Assembly: GCF_028885415.1 (NCBI RefSeq)
Contig: NZ_CP118527.1
Location: forward strand, 7,998,001 to 8,062,000
From: Streptomyces coeruleorubidus
GTDB lineage: Bacteria; Actinomycetota; Actinomycetes; Streptomycetales; Streptomycetaceae
DNA length: 64,000 bases
Reading direction: 5' to 3'
The notes under the pieces are model-generated. The model was not told the DNA's origin. It saw only the letters and a program-made list of their open reading frames with translations, and did not search any database. The translations under genes and the position numbers were made by a program. Shown here piece by piece: positions 9,066-17,643 of this stretch (positions are counted from its first letter, which is position 1; the number at the start of each line of letters is the position of its first letter).

Positions 9066-11276
9066 ATGGCGGCGGATCGGCTCCCGGATGAAGTACGGGA
9101 GTTCGCGCATTACCTGGACGGTCTGCTGGCACGCCTGGACCCGTCCGGCGGCTGGTGCGCGGTGTTCTGGCAGCGTGACCCCGAGGGCATGCGGGCCTGT
9201 CTCGACGGGCGTGAGATGCCGCCCTGGGACGTGGTCGAGGCGCTGTTGCAGGACCTCGCCGGGCAGTACGGCCCGGGGGGCGCGGGTCCGGAGACGGAAC
9301 GCGCCCGGTCCCTGCATGCCGTCGCGACCGCCGCGTACGACGCCCGGCCCGGCGGCCGCGACGCCCTCGGGGACCGGCTCGACGTCATGCTCCGCGAACA
9401 GAAATACGCCGCCGAACGCCAGGCGGACCTGGCCCGCCTCCTCGCCACCGCCACCACCCGCGAACAGGCCGACACCCTCCGCCTCGACCTCGCCTGGGCC
9501 CACGACGACCACGAACGCGCGACAGCGCGCTGCGCGGAACTCCGAGCGCGGATGGCCGACTTGGACCGCCGCGAGCGGGGTGTGTCCCACGGAGCGTGGG
9601 GTCCCGGGGACGGTCGGAGTGGTGGTGTGGCGGGGGCTGCCGTTGGTATGTCCCGCGGCGCGGGCGCGGCGCAGGACGCGGCTTCAAGCGGGCGCGGCCC
9701 GCGCGGCGGTGGGTCCCCGGACGACGACGGCACCTGGTCGGGCGCGTGGCGCAGGCCGAACGGCGGGGGCTTCGCAGGGGCGGACGCGGTTTCCCGGCCG
9801 GGATCCGACGCGGGGGCGAGTTCCGGTGCGGCGGCGGAGGAGGGTGGTCAGGAGGACGGCGGTCGCGGGTATGCGGGTGGCGGTTCGGTGTCGGACGGCG
9901 GCCGGGGGTATGCGGGTGACGGTCCGCTGTCGGACAGCGGTCGCGGCCATGCGGGTGGTGGCCCGGTGTCGGACCGGGGCCGTATGCGATCGGCCTCTCG
10001 CGGCCCGTACGACCCCGGGACGCCGGCCACGCCCTGGCACCGGGCCGAGCCGACGTCAGCCGTGACGGGTGCCGCCGGTCGTCATGACCCCCGGCATGCG
10101 GACGCCGGCGCGGAGGCGGAGCGCCGGGCCGGTGCCCAGGACCGCGAGTATCAGGCGGGCGGGGCCACCTCCGGGGAAGGGGCGGTCGGCGGCATCCCCG
10201 GAGCTTTCGCGGCTCCGGGCGGCCGGGCTGATGCCCAGGGACGTGAGTATCAGGTGGACGGGGTCACGTCCCCGGAGGCTGCGGGCGGTGGCGTGCCCGG
10301 TGCCTTTGCGGCTCCGGGCGGTCGGGCTGATGCCCAGGGCCGCGAGTATTCGGCCGGTGGGGCCGTGTCCCGGGAAGCCGCAGTCGGCGGTGCTGCCGGC
10401 GCCTTCCAAACCCCGCCCCGAACCGACCGCACGTCCCGGGAAACCGCAGCCGCCGCCACGCCCGGCGCCTTCACCGCGCCGGCCCCGGCACCGGCCGACT
10501 CCGAGCCCGCAGCCCCCCAGCCCGCCACCCCCAAGCAACGCAAGCGCCGCCGCGGCAGTGCCCGTTTCGCCGGGATGGTCGAGGAGGACGCCGCGCCCGT
10601 CGTCGTGCCGTCCGCTGCCGTGCCGGTGCTCCCCGATCCCGCCCCCGTGACCGGCCGCCGTACACCGCGTGGTGCGCGGTTCGCGGGGGCCGCCGAAGAG
10701 ATGGGGGAGGAGCGGGCGGCGGAGCCGCGGGGCGTGGCCGTCGGTGCGGCGGAGCGGAGGGATGTCGCGCGGGCCGTCGAGGCCCTCGCGCGGCTGCGGA
10801 AGGAGGGACGCAGCGGCGAGGCGCATGCCCTGCTGGTGGAGGCCACGTCCTGGACCCCGGCCCGGTTTCCGCTGCTCGCGGACGAGCTGGAGCGGGCCGG
10901 ACTGGGCGCGGACTGGCAGACCCTGCTCTGGGAGGCCGCCTCGCTGCCCGCCGGGCGGCTGGTCGCCGCGGCGGACGCGCTGGGCGCGGCCGGGCGCGTG
11001 GCCGACGGGCAGCAGATCCTGCGGCAGGGGGTCGCCCGGCCCCCGGGCGAGGTCGGACAGGCCGTCCTCGGACTCGTCGCCGAGGGGCGTCACCGCGAGG
11101 TGCGCGCGCTGCTCGACGCGTACGTCAGAGTCCGCACCCCCGAGGAGGCGGCCCGCAGCGCCGAGCCCGGTCCGCAGACCCTCGTACCGCTCCTGCTGGA
11201 GGCCGCCCAGGGCGTGTCGGAGGAGCGCCGCTGGGACCTCCTCCACGCCCTCCGGGTCGCCGGATTCCCTGCCTGA
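9066..11276 (+). CDS. Large repeat-bearing, mostly disordered Streptomyces protein of unknown function
   Basis: No characterised family is recognised for this 736-residue protein. GGGAG lies before the ATG at 9066. Residues 1-180 are helical and charged, with a coiled-coil-like stretch (REQKYAAERQADLARLL, ERATARCAELRARMADLDRRER). Residues 185-480 are rich in Gly, Ala, Pro and Ser and contain two tandem repeat blocks: 13-residue units with consensus DGGRGYAGGGPVS and 33-residue units containing ADAQGREY and PGAFAAPGG. RFAGMVEED and RFAGAAEE mark a short repeated motif near 510 and 555. Residues 570-736 form tandem helical hairpins resembling TPR or pentatricopeptide repeats. The architecture suggests a scaffold. 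It stands alone upstream of the pyrimidine block. Confidence 0.75.
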   Translation: MAADRLPDEVREFAHYLDGLLARLDPSGGWCAVFWQRDPEGMRACLDGREMPPWDVVEALLQDLAGQYGPGGAGPETERARSLHAVATAAYDARPGGRDALGDRLDVMLREQKYAAERQADLARLLATATTREQADTLRLDLAWAHDDHERATARCAELRARMADLDRRERGVSHGAWGPGDGRSGGVAGAAVGMSRGAGAAQDAASSGRGPRGGGSPDDDGTWSGAWRRPNGGGFAGADAVSRPGSDAGASSGAAAEEGGQEDGGRGYAGGGSVSDGGRGYAGDGPLSDSGRGHAGGGPVSDRGRMRSASRGPYDPGTPATPWHRAEPTSAVTGAAGRHDPRHADAGAEAERRAGAQDREYQAGGATSGEGAVGGIPGAFAAPGGRADAQGREYQVDGVTSPEAAGGGVPGAFAAPGGRADAQGREYSAGGAVSREAAVGGAAGAFQTPPRTDRTSRETAAAATPGAFTAPAPAPADSEPAAPQPATPKQRKRRRGSARFAGMVEEDAAPVVVPSAAVPVLPDPAPVTGRRTPRGARFAGAAEEMGEERAAEPRGVAVGAAERRDVARAVEALARLRKEGRSGEAHALLVEATSWTPARFPLLADELERAGLGADWQTLLWEAASLPAGRLVAAADALGAAGRVADGQQILRQGVARPPGEVGQAVLGLVAEGRHREVRALLDAYVRVRTPEEAARSAEPGPQTLVPLLLEAAQGVSEERRWDLLHALRVAGFPA
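9855..9971 (+). repeat. Three tandem 39-bp coding repeats
   Basis: Three in-frame 39-base units encode DGGRGYAGGGSVS, DGGRGYAGDGPLS and DSGRGHAGGGPVS inside the large protein at 9066. Copies differ at several third positions, so the expansion is not recent. Their number could vary between strains. Confidence 0.85.
10122..10418 (+). repeat. Three tandem 99-bp coding repeats
   Basis: Three in-frame units of about 99 bases each encode R-A-x-A-Q-x-R-E-Y, a variable Gly/Ser linker and PGAF(AAPGG). The units begin near 10122, 10221 and 10320. The second and third share GGGCTGATGCCCAGGG. They form the middle of the low-complexity region of the protein at 9066. Confidence 0.8.
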
Positions 11277-11388
11277 CCGGGCATGTCGTGCCCCCGGCGA
11301 CTCACCCACAGGAGTGCGAATCGCGCCCGGCACCGCGGGTTGGCGACGATGGTCTTGGCAAGCCCGGGCCGGAGGCTTACGTTCGTGG

Positions 11389-11417
11389 CTCTACGGCCCG
11401 CTTCTACGGGCGTAGAG
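11389..11417. promoter_or_regulatory. CTCTACG inverted/direct repeat upstream of the first ureidopropionase
   Basis: CTCTACG at 11389-11395 and CGTAGAG at 11411-11417 form a perfect inverted repeat. A further TCTACGG at 11403-11409 is a direct copy of the left arm. The cluster ends 30 bases before the ATG of the ureidopropionase gene. It is a candidate operator for the PucR regulator encoded downstream or for another regulator of the catabolic block. Confidence 0.4.
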
Positions 11418-11446
11418 GCGCTGACGTCGCGTCGAAGGAGCAGCTC

Positions 11447-12289
11447 ATGGCCAACGTCGTACGTGCCGCCCTGGTCCAGGCCGCCTGGACCGGCGACACC
11501 GAGTCCATGGTGGCGAAACACGAGGAGCACGCCCGCGAGGCGGCCCGCCGGGGCGCGAAGATCATCGGTTTCCAGGAAGTCTTCAACAGCCCCTACTTCT
11601 GTCAGGTCGAGGAGCCGGAGCACTACCGCTGGGCCGAGCCCGTGCCCGACGGGCCGACCGTGCGGCGCATGCGGGCGCTCGCGCGCGAGACCGGCATGGT
11701 GATCGTCGCGCCGGTCTTCGAGGCGGAGCAGCCCGGCTTCTACTACAACACCGCGGCCGTGATCGACGCCGACGGCACCTACCTCGGCAAGTACCGCAAG
11801 CACCACATCCCGCAGCTCAAGGGCTTCCGCGAGAAGTTCTACTTCAAGCCCGGCAACCTCGGCTGGCCCGTCTTCGACACGGCGGCCGGCAAGGTCGGCG
11901 TCTACATCTGCTACGACCGCCACTTCCCGGAGGGCTGGCGGCAACTCGGCCTGTCCGGAGCCCAGCTCGTCTACAACCCCTCCGCCACCCACCGCAGCCT
12001 GTCGTCCCACCTGTGGCGGCTGGAGCAGCCCGCGGCCGCCGTCGCCAACGGGTACTACATCGCCGCGATCAACCGCGTCGGACAGGAGGAGTACGGCGAC
12101 AACGACTTCTACGGGACGAGCTACTTCGTCGACCCCCGCGGGCAGTTCGTGGGCGACGTCGCCAGCGACAGCCAGGAGGAGCTCGTGATCCGCGACCTGG
12201 ACCTCGACCTCATCGAAGAAGTGCGGCAGACGTGGGCCTTCTACCGCGACCGCCGCCCCGACGCCTACGAAGGACTGGTGCAGCCGTGA
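11447..12289 (+). CDS. Beta-ureidopropionase / N-carbamoyl amidohydrolase, copy 1 (nitrilase superfamily)
   Basis: It hydrolyses N-carbamoyl-beta-alanine or related carbamoyl amino acids to the amino acid, CO2 and ammonia, the last hydrolytic step of reductive pyrimidine breakdown. The start is the ATG at 11447, with GAAGGAG 6 bases before it; the frame extends upstream without a ribosome site. It has 280 residues, and the nitrilase triad is Glu44 (FQEVF), Lys118 (YRKHHIP) and Cys155 (YICYDRHFPEG). It overlaps the downstream transaminase start by 4 bases (GTGA), which implies translational coupling. It is about three-quarters identical to the copy at 15321 by eye. Substrate could also be hydantoin-derived carbamoyl amino acids. 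Confidence 0.93.
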   Translation: MANVVRAALVQAAWTGDTESMVAKHEEHAREAARRGAKIIGFQEVFNSPYFCQVEEPEHYRWAEPVPDGPTVRRMRALARETGMVIVAPVFEAEQPGFYYNTAAVIDADGTYLGKYRKHHIPQLKGFREKFYFKPGNLGWPVFDTAAGKVGVYICYDRHFPEGWRQLGLSGAQLVYNPSATHRSLSSHLWRLEQPAAAVANGYYIAAINRVGQEEYGDNDFYGTSYFVDPRGQFVGDVASDSQEELVIRDLDLDLIEEVRQTWAFYRDRRPDAYEGLVQP

Positions 12290-13572
12290 CCAACGACCTG
12301 CTGGGCCGCCACCGGGCCGTGCTCCCCGACTGGCTCGCCCTCTACTACGAGGAGCCCCTGGAGATCACCCACGGCGAGGGCCGCCACGTCTGGGACGCCC
12401 ACGGCAACCGGTACCTCGACTTCTTCGGCGGCATCCTCACCACGATGACCGCGCACGCCCTGCCCGAGGTGACCAAGGCGGTGAGCGAGCAGGCCGGGCG
12501 GATCATCCACTCCTCGACCCTCTACCTCAACCGGCCGATGGTCGAACTCGCCGAGCGGGTCGCCCAGTTGAGCGGCATCCCGGACGCCCGCGTCTTCTTC
12601 ACCACCTCCGGGACCGAGGCCAACGACACCGCCCTGCTGCTCGCCACGACGTACCGGCGCAGCAACACGATCCTGGCGATGCGCAACAGCTACCACGGCC
12701 GCTCCTTCAGCTCGGTCGGCATCACCGGCAACCGCGGCTGGTCCCCGACCTCGCTGTCCCCGCTCCAGACGCTGTACGTCCACGGCGGCATGCGCACCCG
12801 CGGCCCGTACGCCCATCTCGGCGACGACGACTTCACCGCCGCCTGCGTCGACGACCTCGTCGACCTGCTCGGGCACACCCGCCCGCCCGCCGCGCTGATC
12901 GCCGAACCCATCCAGGGCGTCGGCGGCTTCACCTCACCCCCGGACGGTCTGTATGCCGCCTTCCGCGAGGTGCTTCACGAGCGCGGCGTCCTGTGGATCG
13001 CCGACGAGGTGCAGACCGGCTGGGGCCGCACCGGCGAGCACTTCTGGGGCTGGCAGGCCCACGGGCGCAACGGGCCGCCGGACATCATGACCTTCGCCAA
13101 GGGCATCGGCAACGGCATGTCCATCGGCGGTGTCGTCGCCCGCTCCGAGATCATGAACTGCCTCGACTCCAACAGCATCTCCACCTTCGGCGGCACCCAG
13201 ATCACCATGGCGGCGGGCCTCGCCAACCTCAACTACCTGCTGGAACACGACCTCCAGGGCAACGCCCGGCGGGTCGGCGGCATGCTCATCGAGCGGCTGC
13301 GGGCCGCCGCCGCTCAGGTGCCGGCCGTACGGGAGGTGCGCGGCCGCGGGCTGATGATCGGCATCGAGATCACCAAGCCGGGGACCGACGAGGCCGATCC
13401 GCAGGCCGCGGCGGCCGTCCTGGAGGCGGCCCGCGAGGGCGGCCTGCTGATCGGCAAGGGCGGCGGCCACAACACCAGCGCCCTGCGCGTCGCCCCGCCG
13501 CTGTCCCTCAACGTCGCGGAGGCCGAGGAAGGCGCCGCGATCTTCGAGAACGCTCTGAGGAGCATCCAGTAG
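12286..13572 (+). CDS. Class III PLP-dependent transaminase (beta-alanine/aminoisobutyrate type)
   Basis: This 428-residue aminotransferase starts at the GTG at 12286 inside the stop of the previous gene. The PLP lysine is in MTFAKGIGNG, the cofactor Asp is in IADEVQTGWGRTGEHF and the phosphate motif is TTSGTEANDTA. It is closest in pattern to the alanine-glyoxylate aminotransferase 2 family, which moves the amino group of beta-alanine or 3-aminoisobutyrate to pyruvate or glyoxylate. The preceding gene would make exactly those beta-amino acids, so it probably completes uracil/thymine degradation. The exact amino acceptor cannot be read from sequence. Confidence 0.92.
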   Translation: MTNDLLGRHRAVLPDWLALYYEEPLEITHGEGRHVWDAHGNRYLDFFGGILTTMTAHALPEVTKAVSEQAGRIIHSSTLYLNRPMVELAERVAQLSGIPDARVFFTTSGTEANDTALLLATTYRRSNTILAMRNSYHGRSFSSVGITGNRGWSPTSLSPLQTLYVHGGMRTRGPYAHLGDDDFTAACVDDLVDLLGHTRPPAALIAEPIQGVGGFTSPPDGLYAAFREVLHERGVLWIADEVQTGWGRTGEHFWGWQAHGRNGPPDIMTFAKGIGNGMSIGGVVARSEIMNCLDSNSISTFGGTQITMAAGLANLNYLLEHDLQGNARRVGGMLIERLRAAAAQVPAVREVRGRGLMIGIEITKPGTDEADPQAAAAVLEAAREGGLLIGKGGGHNTSALRVAPPLSLNVAEAEEGAAIFENALRSIQ

Positions 13573-13599
13573 CAGTGAACTGAACAAGGGAACGGCACG

Positions 13600-15165
13600 A
13601 TGACCATCACCTTGGATTCCCTGGGACCCGCGCTGTCGGTCCGGCAGGTCCTCGCCCTGGAGCGGGTGCTCGCCGGGGAGCCCGAGGTGGTGGCCGGCGC
13701 GAGCCATCTCGACCGGCCGGTGCGCTGGGTGCACGTCGCCGAGGCCGCCGACGTCGGCGTGATGCTCAGCGGCGGCGAGATGGTCCTCACCACCGGCGTG
13801 CTGCTCGCCGGCGACGAGGACAAGCAGGCCGAGTACGTCCGGTCGCTGCACCGCGCGGAGGCCGCCGCCGTCGTCCTCGGACTCGGCCGCGCCTTCCCCG
13901 CCGCACCGGACGTGATGCGCCGGGCGGCCGAGCGCTGCGGACTGCCGATGGTCGTCCTGCACCGGCCCTTCCCCTTCGCCGAGCTGACCGAGGAGGTCCA
14001 GTCGCGGCTCGTGCGGCGCAAGTTCGCCGCCGTCAGCCTCTCCGAGGCCGTCCGCACCGAACTCACCGCCCTCATCACCGCGGGCGCCCCGCTGCAACGC
14101 CTGCTCGACGAGGTCGCCCGGCACAGCGCCTGCCCGGTCGTCGTCACCAACCTCGCCCACCGCGTCCTCGGCACGGCGGGGGAGCGGCCGGCGGTGGACG
14201 ACGTGCTGCGCGACTGGGAGCGCATAGCCCGCCAGGCCGGCGGCACCGAGGGCGACGGCTGGATCCGGGCCGAGCTGGGCGGACGCGGGGAGCGGTGGGG
14301 CCGGATCGTGCTGTGCGGCTACCGGGGCGACACCGCCACCGGACGGCTGCTGGCCGACCGCGCCGCCGAGGCCCTCGTCCTGCACCGCATGCTCGGCGGC
14401 GCCGCCGCCTGCTCCTGGGAGGAGCAGTCCGCGCAGAGCTTGCTGACCGACCTGGTCAGCGGCATCGTACCGGCGCGGCAGCTGCTGCCCCGGGCGCGCG
14501 CGGCCGGGCTGCCGGTCAACCGGCGGACGTTCGTGCCGCTCGTCGTCCGCGACACAGACACCGCCCGACTCGACCGGCTGCTGCGCCTGCTGGGCCTGCC
14601 CGGGCTGGTCGCCGAACTGGCCGACGGAGCCACCGCCGTGCTGCTCAGCCTCCCCCGCGACCAGGACGCGGACGCGCTCGCCGCGCACTTCGCGGCCCGG
14701 CTGCGCACCGAGTCCGGCCCGGCCCGCACGGTCGTCGCCGCGGCCGACCCCCGGGCCGTCTGGGACGACGTACCGGCCGGACTGCGCGAGGCCCAGCACG
14801 TGGCGGACGCCGTCGCCGACTCCGCCGCCGCCCTCGTTCTCCCGCCGGTCGTCCGCCTGCGGGACGTCCACCTGCGGGGCCTGATCCGCCTGCTGCGCGA
14901 CGACCCGCACGTGCAGTCCTTCGCGGAGCGGGAGCTGGACGGGCTGCTGCGCGAGACCGACGAGGACCTGCTGTCCGTCCTGCGCACCTACCTAGCCACC
15001 GGCCGAAACAAGTCCCGGACCGCCCAGCTCCACCACGTCTCGCGGCCCGCCCTCTACCGCCGCCTGGAAGTCATACAGGTCCGTCTCGGGGTGGACCTCG
15101 ACGACTTCGAGCAGGCCGCCTCGGTGCACATCGCACTCCTCGCGCATGACGCGCAACAGCAGTGA
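13600..15165 (+). CDS. PucR-family transcriptional regulator
   Basis: This 521-residue activator or repressor is typical of purine, hydantoin and pyrimidine catabolic loci. The N-terminal PucR domain (about 10-130) contains VRQVLALERVLAG and GGEMVLTTG. A GGDEF-derived CdaR-like middle region follows. The C-terminal helix-turn-helix (about 460-515) reads LRTYLATGRNKSRTAQ then LYRRLEVIQVRLG. It begins 27 bases after the transaminase and is probably co-transcribed. Its position between the two enzyme groups makes it the likely local regulator. The inducing metabolite is unknown. Confidence 0.93.
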   Translation: MTITLDSLGPALSVRQVLALERVLAGEPEVVAGASHLDRPVRWVHVAEAADVGVMLSGGEMVLTTGVLLAGDEDKQAEYVRSLHRAEAAAVVLGLGRAFPAAPDVMRRAAERCGLPMVVLHRPFPFAELTEEVQSRLVRRKFAAVSLSEAVRTELTALITAGAPLQRLLDEVARHSACPVVVTNLAHRVLGTAGERPAVDDVLRDWERIARQAGGTEGDGWIRAELGGRGERWGRIVLCGYRGDTATGRLLADRAAEALVLHRMLGGAAACSWEEQSAQSLLTDLVSGIVPARQLLPRARAAGLPVNRRTFVPLVVRDTDTARLDRLLRLLGLPGLVAELADGATAVLLSLPRDQDADALAAHFAARLRTESGPARTVVAAADPRAVWDDVPAGLREAQHVADAVADSAAALVLPPVVRLRDVHLRGLIRLLRDDPHVQSFAERELDGLLRETDEDLLSVLRTYLATGRNKSRTAQLHHVSRPALYRRLEVIQVRLGVDLDDFEQAASVHIALLAHDAQQQ

Positions 15166-15320
15166 AACACCTGACCACCTGGGAAAACGGCGGTGAAACA
15201 TGGGCTCACGGCAGGGTGACACGGTGACACGCCGCACGCCCGCAGACGTGACACGGTGCAACTCAAAGAGCACGTCCCGGCTTCCTAGGCTCACGGCACA
15301 CCGAGCGACCGGAGGTCCCG

Positions 15321-16163
15321 ATGAGCCGAGTGATCCGTGCCGCCGTCTTCCAGACCGCCTGGACGGGCGACAAGGAGTCGATGATCCAGGTCCACGAGCA
15401 GGCGGCCCGCGACGCCGCCGCGCAGGGTGCTCAAGTCCTGTGCTTCCAGGAGCTGTTCTACGGACCGTACTTCTGCCAGGTCCAGGACCCGGCCTTCTAC
15501 GACTACGCCGAGCAGATACCCGAGGGCCCGATCGTCCGCCGCTTCCAGGCCCTCGCCAAGGAGCTGGGCATCGTCCTGGTCCTGCCGATGTACGAGGAGG
15601 AGCAGCCCGGGATCCTCTACAACACCGCCGCCGTGATCGACGCGGACGGCTCCTACCTCGGCAAGTACCGCAAGACACACATCCCGCAGGTCAGGGGCTT
15701 CTGGGAGAAGTTCTACTTCCGCCCCGGCAACTCCGGCTGGCCCGTCTTCGAGACGGCCGTCGGCAAGGTCGGCGTCTACATCTGCTACGACCGGCACTTC
15801 CCCGAGGGCTGGCGCGCACTCGGCCTCGCGGGCGCCGAGATCGTCTTCAACCCCTCGGCCACCTCGCGCGGCCTGTCCGGCTACCTCTGGCAGCTGGAGC
15901 AGCCGGCGGCGGCCGTCGCCAACGAGTACTTCGTGGGCGCGATCAACCGGGTGGGGGTGGAGGAGTACGGCGACAACGACTTCTACGGGACGTCGTACTT
16001 CGTCGACCCGGAGGCCCAGTTCGTCGGCGAAGTGGCGAGCGACAAGGAGACGGAACTGGTCGTCCGCGACCTGGACATGGCCAAACTCCGAGAGGTCCGC
16101 GACCGCTGGCAGTTCTACAGGGACAGGGCGCCTGGAACATACGGTCCGCTGACCGACCTTTAG
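15321..16163 (+). CDS. Beta-ureidopropionase / N-carbamoyl amidohydrolase, copy 2 (nitrilase superfamily)
   Basis: This second 280-residue nitrilase-superfamily carbamoylase keeps the same triad (Glu in CFQELF, Lys in YRKTHIP, Cys in YICYDRHFPEG) and nearly every motif of copy 1, including YGDNDFYGTSYFVDP. GGAGG lies 6-7 bases before its ATG. The 155-base gap upstream contains repeated TGACACGG and GTGAAACA words, so it probably has its own promoter. Co-directional dihydropyrimidinase follows 68 bases downstream. The two copies may divide substrates (beta-ureidopropionate against beta-ureidoisobutyrate or carbamoyl-D-amino acids), or one may simply be a retained duplicate. Confidence 0.93.
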   Translation: MSRVIRAAVFQTAWTGDKESMIQVHEQAARDAAAQGAQVLCFQELFYGPYFCQVQDPAFYDYAEQIPEGPIVRRFQALAKELGIVLVLPMYEEEQPGILYNTAAVIDADGSYLGKYRKTHIPQVRGFWEKFYFRPGNSGWPVFETAVGKVGVYICYDRHFPEGWRALGLAGAEIVFNPSATSRGLSGYLWQLEQPAAAVANEYFVGAINRVGVEEYGDNDFYGTSYFVDPEAQFVGEVASDKETELVVRDLDMAKLREVRDRWQFYRDRAPGTYGPLTDL

Positions 16164-16194
16164 GGGCGCGGGGAACTGCGCGACCAGCCACAGT
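16161..16194 (+). repeat. Short copy of the Streptomyces intergenic repeat
   Basis: The stop codon of the second ureidopropionase opens the word TAGGGGCGCGGGGAACTG, followed by CGCGACCAGCC. This matches the start of the element at 5123-5187 on the other strand. Both copies begin exactly at a TAG stop codon. Confidence 0.55.
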
Positions 16195-16231
16195 CAACCG
16201 GCACGTACCGACTGCGAGGAGCGACCACGAC

Positions 16232-17632
16232 ATGAGCCGTACAGTCATCCGCGGCGGCCTCGTCATCACCGCATCCGACGAGATCCACGCCGACGTCCTG
16301 ATCGAGGACGGCCGCATCGCCGCCCTCGCCACCTCCGGCACCCCCGCCGCCGAGGCCTTCACCGCAGACCGGACGATCGACGCCACCGGAAAGTACGTCA
16401 TCCCCGGCGGCGTCGACGCCCACACCCACATGGAGCTGCCCTTCGGCGGCACCTTCGCCTCCGACACCTTCGAGACCGGCACCCGCGCCGCCGCCTGGGG
16501 CGGCACGACCACGATCATCGACTTCGCCGTGCAGAGGGTCGGGCACGGCCTGCGCGAGGGCCTGGACACCTGGCACGCCAAGGCGGAGGGCAACTGCGCC
16601 ATCGACTACGGCTTCCACATGATCGTCTCCGACGTGAACCAGGAGACGCTCAAGGAGATGGACCTGCTGATCGAGGAAGGCGTCACCTCCTTCAAGCAGT
16701 TCATGGCCTACCCGGGCGTCTTCTACAGCGACGACGGCCAGATCCTGCGCGCCATGCAGCGCTCCGCCGAGAACGGCGGACTGATCATGATGCACGCCGA
16801 GAACGGCATCGCGATCGACGTCCTGGTCGAGCAGGCGCTGGCCCGGGGCGAGACCGACCCGCGCTACCACGGCGAGGTCCGCAAGGCCCTGCTGGAGGCC
16901 GAGGCCACCCACCGCGCCATCAAGCTCGCGCAGGTCGCGGGCGCGCCCCTGTACGTCGTGCACGTCTCGGCGATGGAGGCGGTCGCCGAACTGGCCCGGG
17001 CCCGCGACGAGGGGCTGAACGTCTTCGGGGAGACCTGCCCGCAGTACCTGTTCCTGTCCACCGACAACCTCGCCGAGCCGGACTTCGAGGGCGCGAAGTA
17101 CGTGTGCAGCACCCCGCTGAGGCCCCGCGAGCACCAGGCCAAACTCTGGCAGGGGCTGCGCACGAACGACCTCCAGGTCGTCTCCACCGACCACTGCCCC
17201 TTCTGCTTCGTGGGCCAGAAGGAACTCGGCCGGGGCGACTTCTCCAAGATCCCCAATGGCCTCCCGGGCGTCGAGAACCGTGTGGACCTGCTCCACCAGG
17301 CGGTTCTCGACGGGCACATCTCGCGCCGCCGCTGGATCGAGATCGCCTGCGCCACCCCGGCCCGGATGTTCGGCCTGTACCCGAAGAAGGGCACCATCGC
17401 GCCGGGCGCCGACGCCGACGTCGTCATCTACGACCCGCACGCCGAGCAGGTCATGTCGGCCGAGACCCACCACATGAACGTCGACTACTCGGCGTACGAG
17501 GGCAAACACGTCACGGGCCGGGTCGAGACGGTCCTCTCGCGCGGCGTACCCGTCATCACCGAGCGGGAGTACACCGGGCACGCCGGGCACGGCGTCTTCA
17601 CCCCGCGTTCCACCTGTCAGTACCTCAACTAG
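16232..17632 (+). CDS. Dihydropyrimidinase / D-hydantoinase
   Basis: This amidohydrolase opens the ring of dihydrouracil, dihydrothymine or 5-substituted hydantoins to give N-carbamoyl amino acids. It has 466 residues from the ATG at 16232, with GAGGAG upstream. Zinc ligands His64 and His66 sit in DAHTHME, the carbamylated lysine is Lys155 in TSFKQFMAYPG, and further ligands are in VVHVSAMEA and TDHCPF. Its product is the substrate of the two flanking carbamoylases. Length and the C-terminal TGRVETVLSRGVPV strand match bacterial hydantoinases. Confidence 0.95.
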   Translation: MSRTVIRGGLVITASDEIHADVLIEDGRIAALATSGTPAAEAFTADRTIDATGKYVIPGGVDAHTHMELPFGGTFASDTFETGTRAAAWGGTTTIIDFAVQRVGHGLREGLDTWHAKAEGNCAIDYGFHMIVSDVNQETLKEMDLLIEEGVTSFKQFMAYPGVFYSDDGQILRAMQRSAENGGLIMMHAENGIAIDVLVEQALARGETDPRYHGEVRKALLEAEATHRAIKLAQVAGAPLYVVHVSAMEAVAELARARDEGLNVFGETCPQYLFLSTDNLAEPDFEGAKYVCSTPLRPREHQAKLWQGLRTNDLQVVSTDHCPFCFVGQKELGRGDFSKIPNGLPGVENRVDLLHQAVLDGHISRRRWIEIACATPARMFGLYPKKGTIAPGADADVVIYDPHAEQVMSAETHHMNVDYSAYEGKHVTGRVETVLSRGVPVITEREYTGHAGHGVFTPRSTCQYLN

Positions 17633-17643
17633 GAGTGGTGCGG

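Noticed and set aside
9855..10418. Regularly spaced repeats considered as a CRISPR-like array
   Set aside because: Units are in frame, adjacent without spacers and encode protein repeats; no cas genes are present.
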